Origin: Leifsonia shinshuensis | Lineage (GTDB): Bacteria > Actinomycetota > Actinomycetes > Actinomycetales > Microbacteriaceae | Length of the DNA stretch: 64,000 bases | Direction of reading: 5' to 3' | NCBI RefSeq assembly: GCF_013410375.1 | Contig: NZ_JACCFL010000001.1 | Location: 1,302,001-1,366,000 of the forward strand | In this document: positions 43,347-52,484 of the stretch, in pieces | How the letters are laid out: every line of letters starts with the position of its first letter | Position numbering within the stretch: position 1 is the first letter of the stretch | Translations under genes and position numbers: made by a program | Notes under the pieces: generated by a model | Seen by the model: the letters and a program-made list of their open reading frames with translations, nothing else | Database searches by the model: none | Told to the model about the DNA's origin: nothing

Positions 43347-43745
43347 ATGACGATGACAGATCCGGTCGCAGACATGCTGACCAGACTGCGCAACGCGAAC
43401 TCGGCGCACCACGACACCGTGTCGATGCCGCACTCCAAGCTCAAGGCCCACATCGCCGAGATCCTCACCAACGAGGGCTACATCTCCGGCTGGGAGGTCT
43501 CGGACGCCCGTGTCGGCCAGACCCTGACGCTCAACCTCAAGTTCGGTCCGAACCGTGAGCGCTCCATCGCGGGCATCAAGCGCGTCTCCAAGCCCGGCCT
43601 CCGCGTCTACGCGAAGTCCACGGAGCTCCCCAAGGTCCTCGGCGGCCTCGGTGTCGCCATCCTGTCCACCTCCTCGGGGCTCCTCACGGACCGCCAGGCT
43701 GAGAAGAAGGGCGTGGGTGGGGAAGTCCTCGCCTACGTGTGGTGA
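43347..43745 (+). CDS. rpsH: Ribosomal protein S8
   Basis: 132 residues: [19 protein letters not shown] at the N-terminus and [20 protein letters not shown] at the C-terminal rRNA-binding part. S8 is the spc-operon repressor in E. coli. AACAAAGGAA site; two in-frame ATGs (43347 and 43353) are possible. rplF follows after 7 bases. Confidence 0.97.
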   Translation: MTMTDPVADMLTRLRNANSAHHDTVSMPHSKLKAHIAEILTNEGYISGWEVSDARVGQTLTLNLKFGPNRERSIAGIKRVSKPGLRVYAKSTELPKVLGGLGVAILSTSSGLLTDRQAEKKGVGGEVLAYVW

Positions 43746-43752
43746 CCCTGCC

Positions 43753-44289
43753 ATGTCGCGTATTGGAAGACTGCCCATCGACGTCCCCGCTGGGGTCGAT
43801 GTGAAGATCGACGGCCAGACCGTCACTGTCAAGGGCCCGAAGGGCGAGCTCACGCTCACCGTCGCGAGCCCCATCGAGGCGAAGCTGGAGGACGGCCAGG
43901 TCCTGGTCACCCGTCCGGACGACGAGCGCGAGTCGCGCTCGCTGCACGGCCTCACCCGCACGCTCATCAACAACAACATCATCGGCGTCACCCAGGGCTA
44001 CTCCAAGGGCCTGGAGATCGTCGGCACCGGTTACCGTGTCGCGCAGAAGGGCGCGGGCGTCGAGTTCGCCCTCGGCTTCTCGCACCCGGTCAACGTCGAG
44101 CCGCCGGCCGGCATCACCTTCACGGTCGAGGGCAACAACAAGCTCACCGTGAGCGGGATCGACAAGCAGGCTGTGGGCGAGGTCGCCGCGAACATCCGCA
44201 AGATCCGCAAGCCCGAGCCGTACAAGGGCAAGGGTGTGCGTTACGCCGGCGAGGTCGTTCGTCGCAAGGCCGGAAAGGCTGGTAAGTAA
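43753..44289 (+). CDS. rplF: Ribosomal protein L6
   Basis: 178 residues, two L6 folds: [20 protein letters not shown] at the start and [19 protein letters not shown] at the end. It lies near the factor-binding site. ATG at 43753 gives the family N-terminus; earlier in-frame codons lie inside rpsH. Two bases separate it from rplR. Confidence 0.97.
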   Translation: MSRIGRLPIDVPAGVDVKIDGQTVTVKGPKGELTLTVASPIEAKLEDGQVLVTRPDDERESRSLHGLTRTLINNNIIGVTQGYSKGLEIVGTGYRVAQKGAGVEFALGFSHPVNVEPPAGITFTVEGNNKLTVSGIDKQAVGEVAANIRKIRKPEPYKGKGVRYAGEVVRRKAGKAGK

Positions 44290-44291
44290 TC

Positions 44292-44663
44292 ATGGCTCTG
44301 GGTACCAGAGGAAAGAGCAAGGCGGCCGCCCGCGGGCGTCGTCACACCCGCCTGCGCAAGAAGATCGTGGGCACCGAGGTCCGTCCTCGCCTGGTCGTCA
44401 CCCGTTCGGCCCGTCACGTCTTCGTGCAGGTCGTCGACGACGCGAAGGGCCACACGCTGGCCTCCGCGTCGACCATGGAGGCCGACCTGCGCGGCTTCGA
44501 CGGCGACAAGACCGCCAAGGCCCGCAAGGTGGGCGAACTCGTCGCCGAGCGTGCGAAGAGCGCCGGTGTCGAGGCCGTGGTCTTCGACCGTGGCGGCAGC
44601 AAGTACGCCGGTCGCGTTGCGGCCGTCGCCGAAGGCGCTCGTGAAGGTGGGCTGAACCTGTGA
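44292..44663 (+). CDS. rplR: Ribosomal protein L18
   Basis: 123 residues, a 5S rRNA-binding protein: [20 protein letters not shown], then HVFVQVVDD and the C-terminal [20 protein letters not shown]. The stop overlaps the GTG of rpsE by 4 bases. Confidence 0.97.
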   Translation: MALGTRGKSKAAARGRRHTRLRKKIVGTEVRPRLVVTRSARHVFVQVVDDAKGHTLASASTMEADLRGFDGDKTAKARKVGELVAERAKSAGVEAVVFDRGGSKYAGRVAAVAEGAREGGLNL

Positions 44664-45379
44664 GCGACGAGAACAACAAGGAGCAGACCGTGGCCGCTGA
44701 GGTAACGGAGACCGCGCAGCCGGTCGAGACCGCTGCGTCGACCGACAACAACCGCGAGCGCGAGCCGCGCCGCGGTGGCCGGGAGCGCAACCCCAACCGT
44801 GATCGCGGCAGCCGTGACGCCGACAAGAGCCAGTTCCTGGAGCGCGTCGTCACCATCAACCGCGTGTCGAAGGTCGTGAAGGGCGGTCGTCGCTTCAGCT
44901 TCACCGCTCTCGTGGTCGTCGGCGACGGCAACGGCCTGGTGGGCGTCGGCTACGGCAAGGCCCGCGAGGTGCCGCTGGCGATCTCGAAGGGCGTCGAGGA
45001 GGCGAAGAAGAACTTCTTCCGCGTCCCGCGCGTCGGCAACACCATCCCGCACCCGGTGCAGGGTGAGGCCGCCGCCGGCGTCGTCCTCCTGCGTCCGGCC
45101 GCCGCCGGTACCGGTGTCATCGCCGGTGGCCCGGTGCGCGCCGTCCTGGAGTGCGCCGGCATCCACGACGTGCTGAGCAAGTCGCTCGGCTCGTCCAACA
45201 CGATCAACATCGTGCACGCGACCGTCGAGGCGCTGCAGCAGCTCGAGGAGCCCCGTGCCGTCGCAGCTCGCCGCGGTCTCGACTACGACCAGGTCGCGCC
45301 CGCGCGCCTGCTGCGTGCCGAGGCCGAGGCGGCCGAGGCCGCTGCTGCCGCCAAGAAGGCAGAGAAGGTAGGTGCCTGA
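44660..45379 (+). CDS. rpsE: Ribosomal protein S5 with N- and C-terminal extensions
   Basis: 239 residues against about 166 in E. coli. The core runs from [20 protein letters not shown] (near 56) through [14 protein letters not shown] to [18 protein letters not shown]. The first ~55 residues are Glu/Thr then Arg/Gly-rich and disordered, and a short Ala/Glu/Lys tail ends the protein. S5 affects decoding fidelity; the extension would lie on the solvent side near the mRNA entry. Confidence 0.96.
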   Translation: MSDENNKEQTVAAEVTETAQPVETAASTDNNREREPRRGGRERNPNRDRGSRDADKSQFLERVVTINRVSKVVKGGRRFSFTALVVVGDGNGLVGVGYGKAREVPLAISKGVEEAKKNFFRVPRVGNTIPHPVQGEAAAGVVLLRPAAAGTGVIAGGPVRAVLECAGIHDVLSKSLGSSNTINIVHATVEALQQLEEPRAVAARRGLDYDQVAPARLLRAEAEAAEAAAAAKKAEKVGA

Positions 45380-45564
45380 TGGCCGCGCGCCTGAAGATCA
45401 CGCAGATCAAGTCGAAAGTGAGCGAGAAGCAGTACCAGCGCGACACGCTGCGCAGTCTGGGACTGAAGCGCATCGGTGACGTCGTCGTCCGCGAGGACAC
45501 CCCGCAGAACCGCGGGTACGTCAACACCGTCGCTCACCTGGTGAAGGTTGAGGAGATCGACTAA
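45379..45564 (+). CDS. rpmD: Ribosomal protein L30
   Basis: 61 residues: [20 protein letters not shown] and [14 protein letters not shown] are typical. Its ATG overlaps the rpsE stop (TGATG) and its stop overlaps rplO (TAATG). The upstream in-frame region is inside rpsE and out of its reading frame. Confidence 0.96.
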   Translation: MAARLKITQIKSKVSEKQYQRDTLRSLGLKRIGDVVVREDTPQNRGYVNTVAHLVKVEEID

Positions 45565-46226
45565 TGGCTGACGACAAGCCGACCACTGAGGCTGCCGCCG
45601 CCGAGAAGCCGGCCGCCAAGAAGAGCACCACCAAGGCCGCCGCCGACAAGCCGGCCGCCGAGAAGGCTCCGGCCAAGAAGGCTCCGGCGAAGGCCGCTGC
45701 CGACAAGGCCGCCGCGAGCACCAAGGACGAGACCGTCGCCGCCCCGGCGAAGAAGGCCCCGGCCAAGAAGGACGTCGCGGAGCCCCGCGAGCAGGTCCTG
45801 AAGGTGCACCACCTCCGTCCCGCCGCGGGCGCCAAGAAGGACAAGACCCGCGTCGGACGCGGTGAGGGTTCCAAGGGCAAGACCGCGGGCCGTGGCACGA
45901 AGGGCACCAAGGCCCGCTATCAGGTCCGCCCGGGCTTCCAGGGCGGTCAGCTCCCGTTCCACATGCGTTCGCCGAAGCTGCGCGGGTTCAAGAACCCGTT
46001 CCGCGTCGAGTACCAGGTGGTCAACCTCGAGAAGCTGGCCGAGCTGTACCCGGCCGGCGGCGATGTCACCGTCGCCGACCTCGTCGCCAAGGGCGCCGTT
46101 CGCAAGAACGAGAAGGTCAAGGTTCTCGGTAACGGGGACATTGCGGTTAAGCTGAACGTTGCGGTCGACAAGGTCTCCGGCTCTGCCGAGCAGAAGATCG
46201 TCGCCGCTGGTGGCTCCGTCAAGTAG
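45564..46226 (+). CDS. rplO: Ribosomal protein L15 with a long Ala/Lys-rich N-terminus
   Basis: 220 residues; L15 is usually about 145-150. The family core starts near residue 75 ([20 protein letters not shown], then [15 protein letters not shown]). Residues 1-73 are repeats of Ala, Lys, Pro and Glu ([17 protein letters not shown]), histone-H1-like in composition. The start is certain because the ATG shares a base with the rpmD stop. The next gap contains a terminator-like hairpin before secY. Confidence 0.95.
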   Translation: MADDKPTTEAAAAEKPAAKKSTTKAAADKPAAEKAPAKKAPAKAAADKAAASTKDETVAAPAKKAPAKKDVAEPREQVLKVHHLRPAAGAKKDKTRVGRGEGSKGKTAGRGTKGTKARYQVRPGFQGGQLPFHMRSPKLRGFKNPFRVEYQVVNLEKLAELYPAGGDVTVADLVAKGAVRKNEKVKVLGNGDIAVKLNVAVDKVSGSAEQKIVAAGGSVK

Positions 46227-46244
46227 CCGCCCGTAAAGCAGCGC

Positions 46245-46277
46245 AGTCGGGTGGCCGGGACTCCCGGTCACCCGACT
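46245..46277 (+). terminator. Hairpin between rplO and secY
   Basis: A 15-bp stem with one G-T wobble (46245-46259 with 46263-46277), three-base loop, followed by ggactctta. It probably attenuates transcription from the abundant ribosomal mRNA into the secY-adk-map part. Confidence 0.75.
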
Positions 46278-46306
46278 GGACTCTTACAGGAAAGCAGGAC
46301 GCACTT

Positions 46307-47629
46307 TTGTTTAGCGCCGTCGCGCGGATCTTCCGCACCCCGGACCTCCGCCGGAAGATCTTCTTCACGCTGGGGATCATCGCCCTGTTCCGGCTGGGCT
46401 CCTTCATCCCCGCGCCGTTCGTCGACTTCGCCAACGTCCAGACCTGTCTGAACGCCAACCAGGACACCTCGGGGCTCTACTCCCTGGTCAACCTGTTCTC
46501 GGGCGGCGCTCTCCTCAAACTCTCGATCTTCGCGCTCGGCATCATGCCGTACATCACCGCGTCGATCATCGTGCAGCTCCTCCGCGTGGTCATCCCGCGC
46601 TTCGAGACCCTCTACAAGGAGGGTCAGGCCGGCCAGGCCAAGCTCACGCAGTACACGCGCTATCTCACGATCGCGCTGGGCGTCCTCCAGTCGACGACCC
46701 TCATCACCGTCGCCCGCTCGGGCGCCCTCTTCGGCACCACGGCCGTCTCGCAGTGCACGCAGCTGATCACGGACGACTCCTGGTACGCCATCATGCTCAT
46801 GGTCATCACGATGACCGCCGGCACCGGCCTCATCATGTGGATGGGCGAGCTCGTCACCGAGCGCGGCATCGGCAACGGCATGTCCCTCCTGATCTTCACC
46901 TCGATCGCCGCGCAGTTCCCGAGCTCCCTGTGGGCGATCGGCCAGTCGCAGAGCATCGAGGTGATGTTGGTGGTGATCGCGATCGGTCTGCTGATCGTCG
47001 CCGCGGTCGTCTTCGTCGAGCAGTCGCAGCGCCGCATCCCCGTGCAGTACGCCAAGCGCATGGTCGGCCGCCGCACCTACGGCGGCAACAACACGTACAT
47101 CCCGATCAAGGTGAACATGGCGGGCGTCGTGCCGGTCATCTTCGCGTCGTCGCTGCTGTACCTGCCGGCCCTGATCGCCCAGTTCAACCAGCCGGCCGCC
47201 GGCAAGGCCCCGGCCCCGTGGGTGACCTGGATCACGAACTACCTGACCAAGGGCGACCACCCGCTCTACATGCTGCTCTACTTCCTCCTGATCGTCGGCT
47301 TCACGTACTTCTACGTCGCGATCACGTTCAACCCGGAGGAGGTCGCCGACAACATGAAGAAGTACGGCGGCTTCATCCCCGGTATCCGCGCGGGCCGCCC
47401 CACCGCCGAGTACCTCGACTACGTGCTGACGCGCGTGACGCTGCCCGGCTCGATCTACCTCGGCATCATCGCCCTGATCCCGCTGATAGCGTTCGCATTG
47501 CTCGGCGCCAGCCAGAACTTCATGTTCGGCGGCACGTCCATCCTCATCATCGTCGGTGTGGGACTCGAGACGGTCAAGCAGATCGACTCCCAGCTCCAGC
47601 AGCGGCACTACGAAGGGCTTCTGCGTTGA
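46307..47629 (+). CDS. secY: Protein translocase subunit SecY
   Basis: 440 residues with about ten membrane helices, forming the channel of the Sec translocon. [14 protein letters not shown] is in the first external loop, [15 protein letters not shown] in TM2 and the cytosolic loop after TM8 has [20 protein letters not shown]. The start is TTG at 46307, 3 bases before TTT AGC, after an AGCAGGACG site. The stop overlaps the TTG of adk (TTGA). Confidence 0.96.
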   Translation: MFSAVARIFRTPDLRRKIFFTLGIIALFRLGSFIPAPFVDFANVQTCLNANQDTSGLYSLVNLFSGGALLKLSIFALGIMPYITASIIVQLLRVVIPRFETLYKEGQAGQAKLTQYTRYLTIALGVLQSTTLITVARSGALFGTTAVSQCTQLITDDSWYAIMLMVITMTAGTGLIMWMGELVTERGIGNGMSLLIFTSIAAQFPSSLWAIGQSQSIEVMLVVIAIGLLIVAAVVFVEQSQRRIPVQYAKRMVGRRTYGGNNTYIPIKVNMAGVVPVIFASSLLYLPALIAQFNQPAAGKAPAPWVTWITNYLTKGDHPLYMLLYFLLIVGFTYFYVAITFNPEEVADNMKKYGGFIPGIRAGRPTAEYLDYVLTRVTLPGSIYLGIIALIPLIAFALLGASQNFMFGGTSILIIVGVGLETVKQIDSQLQQRHYEGLLR

Positions 47630-48234
47630 CCCGTATGCTGATCGTCGGACCTCCCGGAGCGGGCAAGGGCACTCAGGCCTCCCGCATCACCTCCGCGTAC
47701 GGGATCCCCGACATCTCCACGGGCGACATCTTCCGGGCCAACATCAAGAACGAGACTCCGCTCGGCAAGCAGGTCAAGGCGATCGTCGACGCGGGCGACT
47801 ACGTTCCGGACAGTCTCACCAACCAGCTCGTCACCGACCGCCTGGCGGAGGACGACGCGAAGGACGGCTTCCTCCTGGACGGCTATCCGCGCACGCTCGA
47901 GCAGGTGAAGTACCTCGACGACCTGCTGGCCTCCAAGGGCCAGGAGCTCGCCGCGGTCATCCAGCTCGTCGCGGACCAGGACGAGATCGTCGCACGCCTC
48001 ACCAAGCGCGCACAGGAGCAGGGTCGCGCCGATGACTCCGAGGACGCGATCCGGCACCGCCAGGAGGTGTACGTCCGCGAGACGTCGCCGCTGATCGACG
48101 TGTACCGCGACCGCGGTCTGCTGGTCGAGGTGGACGGCCTGGGCGACATGGACGAGGTCGCGGCGCGCATCCGTGCGGCGCTCGCCGAGCGCGGCATCCA
48201 CCCGCTGGAGGGCGCCGGCGAGCCGGTCGCCTGA
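47626..48234 (+). CDS. adk: Adenylate kinase
   Basis: 202 residues. The P-loop is [10 protein letters not shown] at 8-17, the AMP-binding DGYPRTLEQ is present and the LID is of the short type without zinc cysteines ([18 protein letters not shown]). TTG at 47626 is preferred because GAAGGG lies eight bases upstream and it yields the MTRMLIVG start; the ATG at 47635 has no ribosome site. Overlaps secY by 4 bases, and map starts 8 bases after its stop. Confidence 0.95.
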   Translation: MTRMLIVGPPGAGKGTQASRITSAYGIPDISTGDIFRANIKNETPLGKQVKAIVDAGDYVPDSLTNQLVTDRLAEDDAKDGFLLDGYPRTLEQVKYLDDLLASKGQELAAVIQLVADQDEIVARLTKRAQEQGRADDSEDAIRHRQEVYVRETSPLIDVYRDRGLLVEVDGLGDMDEVAARIRAALAERGIHPLEGAGEPVA

Positions 48235-48242
48235 ACAGCTCC

Positions 48243-49073
48243 ATGGCTTTCCGACGGTCGTTCTACAAGTCGCCCGCCCAGCTCCGACTGATGGTCGCGC
48301 CAGGACGGGCGGCGGCCGCGTCCCTGGACGCCGTCTCCGCGGCGGTCGCGGCGGGCGTCTCGACGCTTGAGCTCGACCGGATCGCGGAGGCCGCGATCGA
48401 GGCGGCCGGCGGGAAATCCAACTTCAAGCTGGAGGCCGGCTACCACCACACGATCTGCGCGTCGGTCAACGACGAGGTCGTGCACGGCATCCCCGGCTCG
48501 CGCATCCTGCAGCCGGGTGACATCCTCTCGGTGGACAGCGGCGCCATCCAGGAGGGCTGGAACGGCGACGCGGCGCGCACGTTCGTGCTTCCCGACCCCG
48601 CGAACCCGGAGCGCGTCGCCGAGCGGCAGAAGCTCTCGGAGGTCACCGAGCAGTCGCTCTGGCACGGGATCGCCCGGCTCGCGACCGCCCGCCATCTCAA
48701 CGAGGTGGGCGAGGCGATCGAGGACCACATCCTGTCGCAGGGCGACTACGGCATCCTCACCGACTACATCGGCCACGGGATCGGCCGCCGCATGCACGAG
48801 GAGCCGCCGGTGTTCAACTACCGGGTGCGCTCGAAGGGCCCCGAGGTGCGCCCGGGACTCGTGGTCGCGATCGAGCCGATGGTCGTCCTGGGGGAGCAAG
48901 ACACCTACGTGAAGGACGACGGCTGGACCGTCGCCACCGAGGACGGTTCGGCCGCGGCGCACTGGGAGCACAGCGTGGCGGTGCACGCCGACGGCATCTG
49001 GGTGCTGACGGCCCTCGACGGCGGGGCCGCGGGGCTCGCGCCGTTCGGAATCACGCCGACGCCCATCCGTTAG
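48243..49073 (+). CDS. map: Methionine aminopeptidase, type I
   Basis: 276 residues, removing initiator Met from nascent proteins. The two-metal ligands are recognisable: D in SVDSGAIQEGWNGDAAR (two Asp), H in GHGIGRRMHEEP, E in VAIEPM and E in HWEHSV. Last gene of the spc group. No terminator follows; the adjacent DNA changes abruptly to the more A/T-rich island. Confidence 0.96.
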   Translation: MAFRRSFYKSPAQLRLMVAPGRAAAASLDAVSAAVAAGVSTLELDRIAEAAIEAAGGKSNFKLEAGYHHTICASVNDEVVHGIPGSRILQPGDILSVDSGAIQEGWNGDAARTFVLPDPANPERVAERQKLSEVTEQSLWHGIARLATARHLNEVGEAIEDHILSQGDYGILTDYIGHGIGRRMHEEPPVFNYRVRSKGPEVRPGLVVAIEPMVVLGEQDTYVKDDGWTVATEDGSAAAHWEHSVAVHADGIWVLTALDGGAAGLAPFGITPTPIR

Positions 49074-49112
49074 GTGTGGATAACTGCTCCTGTATTCGAG
49101 TCTGCGATACCG

Positions 49113-49138
49113 TTGCAGCATCGCATGATGCCATGCAA
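49113..49138. promoter_or_regulatory. Inverted repeat in front of the ParB-like gene
   Basis: ttgca/tgcaa arms enclose gcatc-GCAT-gatgc, a 26-base near-palindrome with a 2-base bulge, ending 15 bases before the TTG start. The place and size suit an operator for autoregulation, as with controller proteins of restriction systems, or an mRNA hairpin next to the ribosome site. Confidence 0.45.
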
Positions 49139-49152
49139 TTGAGGACGGTAAA

Positions 49153-50250
49153 TTGAAGGAACTGACTACTGGCGTCTCCCTTAGGGACTTGGTTCTTGAC
49201 CCTGAGAACCCTCGGTTGCCCGAGAACCTCTTAGGCGCGTCCCAGGACGAGATCCTTCAATACCTTTTCGACTTTGACTCGCTCGACGAGATCGCTGAGT
49301 CCGTTTCACTAAACGGCTACTTCCCGAACGAACACGTGATTGTCCTTCCTCCGATGACGGACGGTCGACGGACGGTCGTGGAGGGCAATCGCCGGGTGGC
49401 GGCATTAAAGATTCTCGCGAACGATGACGTAGCTCAAGCCCTTCAACTTACGTTCGAGAACCTGCCTCGACTCGAAGGCGAGTTCGTCGTGCCCGCCTAC
49501 GAAGTAGCCGATCGGGACGAATTGGCTGCGTACCTCGGCTTCAGGCATATAAACGGAATTAAGACGTGGTCCGCCGGCGCAAAGGCGCGGTTCGTTTGGA
49601 ACCGAGTACATGCGGCGGTCGGCGGCGGAGACTCAGATCCGTTCTTCTCGGTTGGACGCACCATCGGAAGTAATTCTCGCGGTGTGCGATCTTCCTACCT
49701 TGCCTACGGTGTCCTAAAGACGGCAGAGGATCGCTTAGCGGATCCAAGTTCGGCTAAGTATGTATTGCGCGAACGTTTTGGCGTCTGGCTGCGGCTGCTG
49801 GGCACCAGGAACGTGCCTGGCTACGTAGGGTTGGATCTCGATGCGCGATCGTTTGATGAAGTTCAAAGGAACATCGATTCACTCGACTATTCCGCGGTGG
49901 GGGAGGTGCTCGCTGACCTGACCCCTTCCTTGGACGGCACGCCGGCTGTCCTTGCGGACAGCCGCTCTGTCACCACATACAGCGATGTGCTAGGAAATAG
50001 TCGCGCGCACAAGGTACTTCGTGACTCCGGAAAACTGGCGATCGCCGAATCCGTATTTGTACAGTCGAGCTTCTCGCGGCAGCTTGGAGAACTCGTCGGT
50101 CAAGCCAATGTGTTATTCGAGATGCTCGCTACCCAGGAGTCCGCATCTGAGTCGGACGTGCTGAGTTCTGAGCGGCTGTTTTCGGTGGCTCGGCTGATTC
50201 GGGCATCAGTCCATTCGCTCAAGGAAGGCGACATTGACGAGACCGACTAG
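49153..50250 (+). CDS. ParB/Srx-domain protein, first gene of a modification island
   Basis: 365 residues. The N-terminal ~120 residues match the ParB/sulfiredoxin fold: VLDPENPRLPE, then SLDEIAESVSLNGYFPNEHVIVLP and the motif VVEGNRRVAALKIL. There is no obvious ParB helix-turn-helix and no partner parA, so a chromosome-segregation role is unlikely. EGNRR-type ParB-fold proteins often lie in phage, plasmid and DNA-modification loci. The start is TTG at 49153 after gagga. It overlaps the next gene by 17 bases. Base composition and codon use (TTA, ATA, AAT and CTT codons) differ from the flanking ribosomal genes, a sign of transfer. Biochemical role unknown. Confidence 0.7.
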   Translation: MKELTTGVSLRDLVLDPENPRLPENLLGASQDEILQYLFDFDSLDEIAESVSLNGYFPNEHVIVLPPMTDGRRTVVEGNRRVAALKILANDDVAQALQLTFENLPRLEGEFVVPAYEVADRDELAAYLGFRHINGIKTWSAGAKARFVWNRVHAAVGGGDSDPFFSVGRTIGSNSRGVRSSYLAYGVLKTAEDRLADPSSAKYVLRERFGVWLRLLGTRNVPGYVGLDLDARSFDEVQRNIDSLDYSAVGEVLADLTPSLDGTPAVLADSRSVTTYSDVLGNSRAHKVLRDSGKLAIAESVFVQSSFSRQLGELVGQANVLFEMLATQESASESDVLSSERLFSVARLIRASVHSLKEGDIDETD

Positions 50251-51154
50251 CGGCACCATCGGGCTCGCGATTTCGGCCTATGGTGAGCGGGCGTCAGCAA
50301 GCGCGTTTGCCGACTATCTCGAAATCTGCGCGCTGAAACGCCGAAAACTATCACTGGCAAGCCTTGACGAAGCGATACGCGATCACGGTTGGTCCTCAGA
50401 CTATCGAAGTTTAGATATTGCCAGCGATGACGACGAACTACCGGTCTCCTGGGCCGATAGTTTGATGTCGTTGGTGCGCGAGCGTGAGTCAGCGCTTCGA
50501 GGTCGGTACCCATTCAAAATCAGCGGTGCATACGTCACGCTCAAGGCGTCTCCATCAGCGGCCTCACGGCAGTATGTGAGGCTCCTTCGGCTGACAGCCG
50601 CGCACGCTTACGGCTTCCGAGGTCGCCCATCGACCGATGTTGTTTTCGAGCGTTTGGTTTCCGCGGCGCTTCAAAAGCGCGGATTGCCATCAGCGCCGAT
50701 GGGTACCGGCTCGCGAAGTAACAAGACATTTGTGAACGCCCTTGAGACGGCTGGAAAGGCTGTGGGTCTCGACGTCTCACGCGACCCCTATCCTCGGCAG
50801 CGATTTGCTCGAGATGGAAAAGTTGACGCGCTCTCTGCAATTACGTGGAGCGATGGCCGTCCCGGTCAATTCACGTGGTTGACCCAGGCGACAGTCGGCG
50901 AAAGTTCCACTTGGATATCCAAAATGAAGGAGCCGGACCCAGCCATTTGGGCGGGCTATCTGAACGAAACGTTGGCCCCACAAATCATTCTTGCGATTCC
51001 GCACCATGTCGAACCCACTCACCTCGCATACCTTCTTGCGACGCGGGTTGGAACTGTTGCGGATCGACTACGGCTTGCAGGTTATCTACCAGACGAAGTC
51101 GAAGGCGAAGATGCCATCAGAGAGTGGTTTGAAGCTGCTCAAGTCGAGCTCTAA
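50234..51154 (+). CDS. Unrecognised protein with nuclease-like motifs, candidate restriction enzyme
   Basis: 306 residues, TTG start at 50234 after AAGGAAGG, overlapping the ParB-like gene by 17 bases in another frame. No named family is certain. In the second half, VFERLV (E139) precedes KVDALSAITWSDGRPGQFTW (D198, D207), then WLTQATVG (Q218) and WISKMKE (K230). This order of acidic, Gln and Lys residues recalls PD-(D/E)XK nucleases of the Q-variant (Mrr-like), but the catalytic triad is not exact. AIPHHVEPTHL follows. It lies beside a convergent cytosine methyltransferase, the expected place for a cognate endonuclease. The role is inferred from context and weak motifs only. Confidence 0.5.
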   Translation: MTRPTSGTIGLAISAYGERASASAFADYLEICALKRRKLSLASLDEAIRDHGWSSDYRSLDIASDDDELPVSWADSLMSLVRERESALRGRYPFKISGAYVTLKASPSAASRQYVRLLRLTAAHAYGFRGRPSTDVVFERLVSAALQKRGLPSAPMGTGSRSNKTFVNALETAGKAVGLDVSRDPYPRQRFARDGKVDALSAITWSDGRPGQFTWLTQATVGESSTWISKMKEPDPAIWAGYLNETLAPQIILAIPHHVEPTHLAYLLATRVGTVADRLRLAGYLPDEVEGEDAIREWFEAAQVEL

Positions 51155-52337
51155 TCCGGTCGCTTCTTTCCTGAGCGCCTGGGCCCAAACCAGTGCCGGG
51201 ATGATCATCCTTAGCGCCCAGCAGATGCAAATATGCAACAGGTACCTGGGCAACCGGCGACGATGTTGCTGGACGTTTGGATCGAACAACCTCAAGGGTT
51301 GGCGAGCCGAGGATAGGGGAACCTGAGATAGTCTGCGCGGCAGCGCGCGCCATGACCTCCGCCAGCAACGAGGGCGTAGCGTTGCCAATGAGTTTGACCT
51401 GGGCCCGATAATCCCCAGGCAAAGTCCACTCATCTGGAAAGGTCTGAAGCCGCATCATCTCTCGCGAAGAAAGCGGGCGGTTGTCCCAGTGGAAAGGTCC
51501 GGTCGATGGGCCGGGCGATGCTGCCAAAGTCCACGACGGACGGTCCTTTGCCAGCTTCAGAAGAAAGTTCCAGTACTTGGTACGGTATCCAAACAATTCT
51601 TCGCCGCCCCCGCGAGCGGTGTGCCATTGGTAGTTCCACCCTTCCGGAATCGAGGGTAGAAGGCCGGCCCATCGGCCTTGCGGTGTTGGCGGATCATGTT
51701 CTTGCAGATCATGCAGAGCATCCCAAGCTGTAGCTGGAGCCGCACTGTGCGTTAACGTTGGCCAACTCCACGAGCCAGAGTCTTTCCTCACAAGCACAAC
51801 AATCACACGCTTGCGGTTCTGCGGAACGCCGTAATCCGCCGCATTTATGTTCCGAAAGTCAATGTTGTAGTGAACGTCGCGTTTGTCGGCCAACGTCTCA
51901 AGGCGCTGCTTAATGAAAGGAAGCGCAGCGCCGCTTCCCTGGACAAAGCCAAGCACATTCTCGAGGATCACGACCTTGGGGGCCAACGTCTCGATCACAT
52001 CGAGGGTCCCATGGACGGTCTTCGCGCGTACGTCGTCCATTCCCAGTCGGCCGCCTGACCACTGGGCTGCGGTTGAGAAAGGTTGACATGGCGGACCGCC
52101 GACCACGAGGTCAAGATCGCCATAGCCCAGTGAGAGAGATTCGGGTGTCAGGGATTTGGCGACTGACAGCACATCGCCATCTCCGAGAGAAGGCCACCAC
52201 GGACGATTCAGGTGAAGCGCTGCGCGGGCACGCGGGTCAAGCTCGACGCTTCCGACGATCTCGAAGCCGGCTCGCTCAACGCCGATGTCCATCCCTCCAG
52301 CGCCACTGAACAATGACAGTGCCTTAAGCGCGGACAT
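51117..52337 (-). CDS. DNA (cytosine-5) methyltransferase
   Basis: 406 residues with the m5C-methyltransferase motifs in order: I FSGAGGMD (10-17), IV GGPPCQPFS with catalytic C84 (80-88), VI ENV (126-128), VIII QNRKRV (173-178), then a target-recognition stretch of about 130 residues and X GNATPSLLAEV. About 65 residues follow motif X, more than in M.HhaI-type enzymes. It probably protects DNA from the nuclease encoded alongside; the target sequence cannot be read off. Convergent with the 306-residue gene, overlapping its 3' end by 38 bases. No strong Shine-Dalgarno precedes the ATG; translation may be leaderless or weak. Confidence 0.93.
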   Translation of the reverse strand: MSALKALSLFSGAGGMDIGVERAGFEIVGSVELDPRARAALHLNRPWWPSLGDGDVLSVAKSLTPESLSLGYGDLDLVVGGPPCQPFSTAAQWSGGRLGMDDVRAKTVHGTLDVIETLAPKVVILENVLGFVQGSGAALPFIKQRLETLADKRDVHYNIDFRNINAADYGVPQNRKRVIVVLVRKDSGSWSWPTLTHSAAPATAWDALHDLQEHDPPTPQGRWAGLLPSIPEGWNYQWHTARGGGEELFGYRTKYWNFLLKLAKDRPSWTLAASPGPSTGPFHWDNRPLSSREMMRLQTFPDEWTLPGDYRAQVKLIGNATPSLLAEVMARAAAQTISGSPILGSPTLEVVRSKRPATSSPVAQVPVAYLHLLGAKDDHPGTGLGPGAQERSDRIRARLEQLQTTL

Positions 52338-52484
52338 GGGATTTCATCGAGTAAAGACTCCTAATCGAACGCCGCTTCGGTGGGCGACAATCAAGGGCGG
52401 GTAAGTTTGAACAGTTTACGAGCTCAACGGCGCAATTGCGAGCTGGCCTGTTCGCTCACAGCGGGAGCAGATGATGGCCCAGAA
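52338..52484. other. Island edge without genes
   Basis: Between the methyltransferase start and the infA promoter I see no gene. The first ~110 bases are A/T-rich (aagtttgaacagtttacgag) and on the minus strand should hold the methyltransferase promoter (TTTACT near 52351-52356 is one -10 candidate). Composition returns to host type around 52450. Confidence 0.4.

Noticed and set aside
49134..52440. Direct repeat gcaattg near both ends of the modification island as an attachment site
   Set aside because: Only 7 bases and likely by chance; no integrase, transposase or tRNA gene is present.
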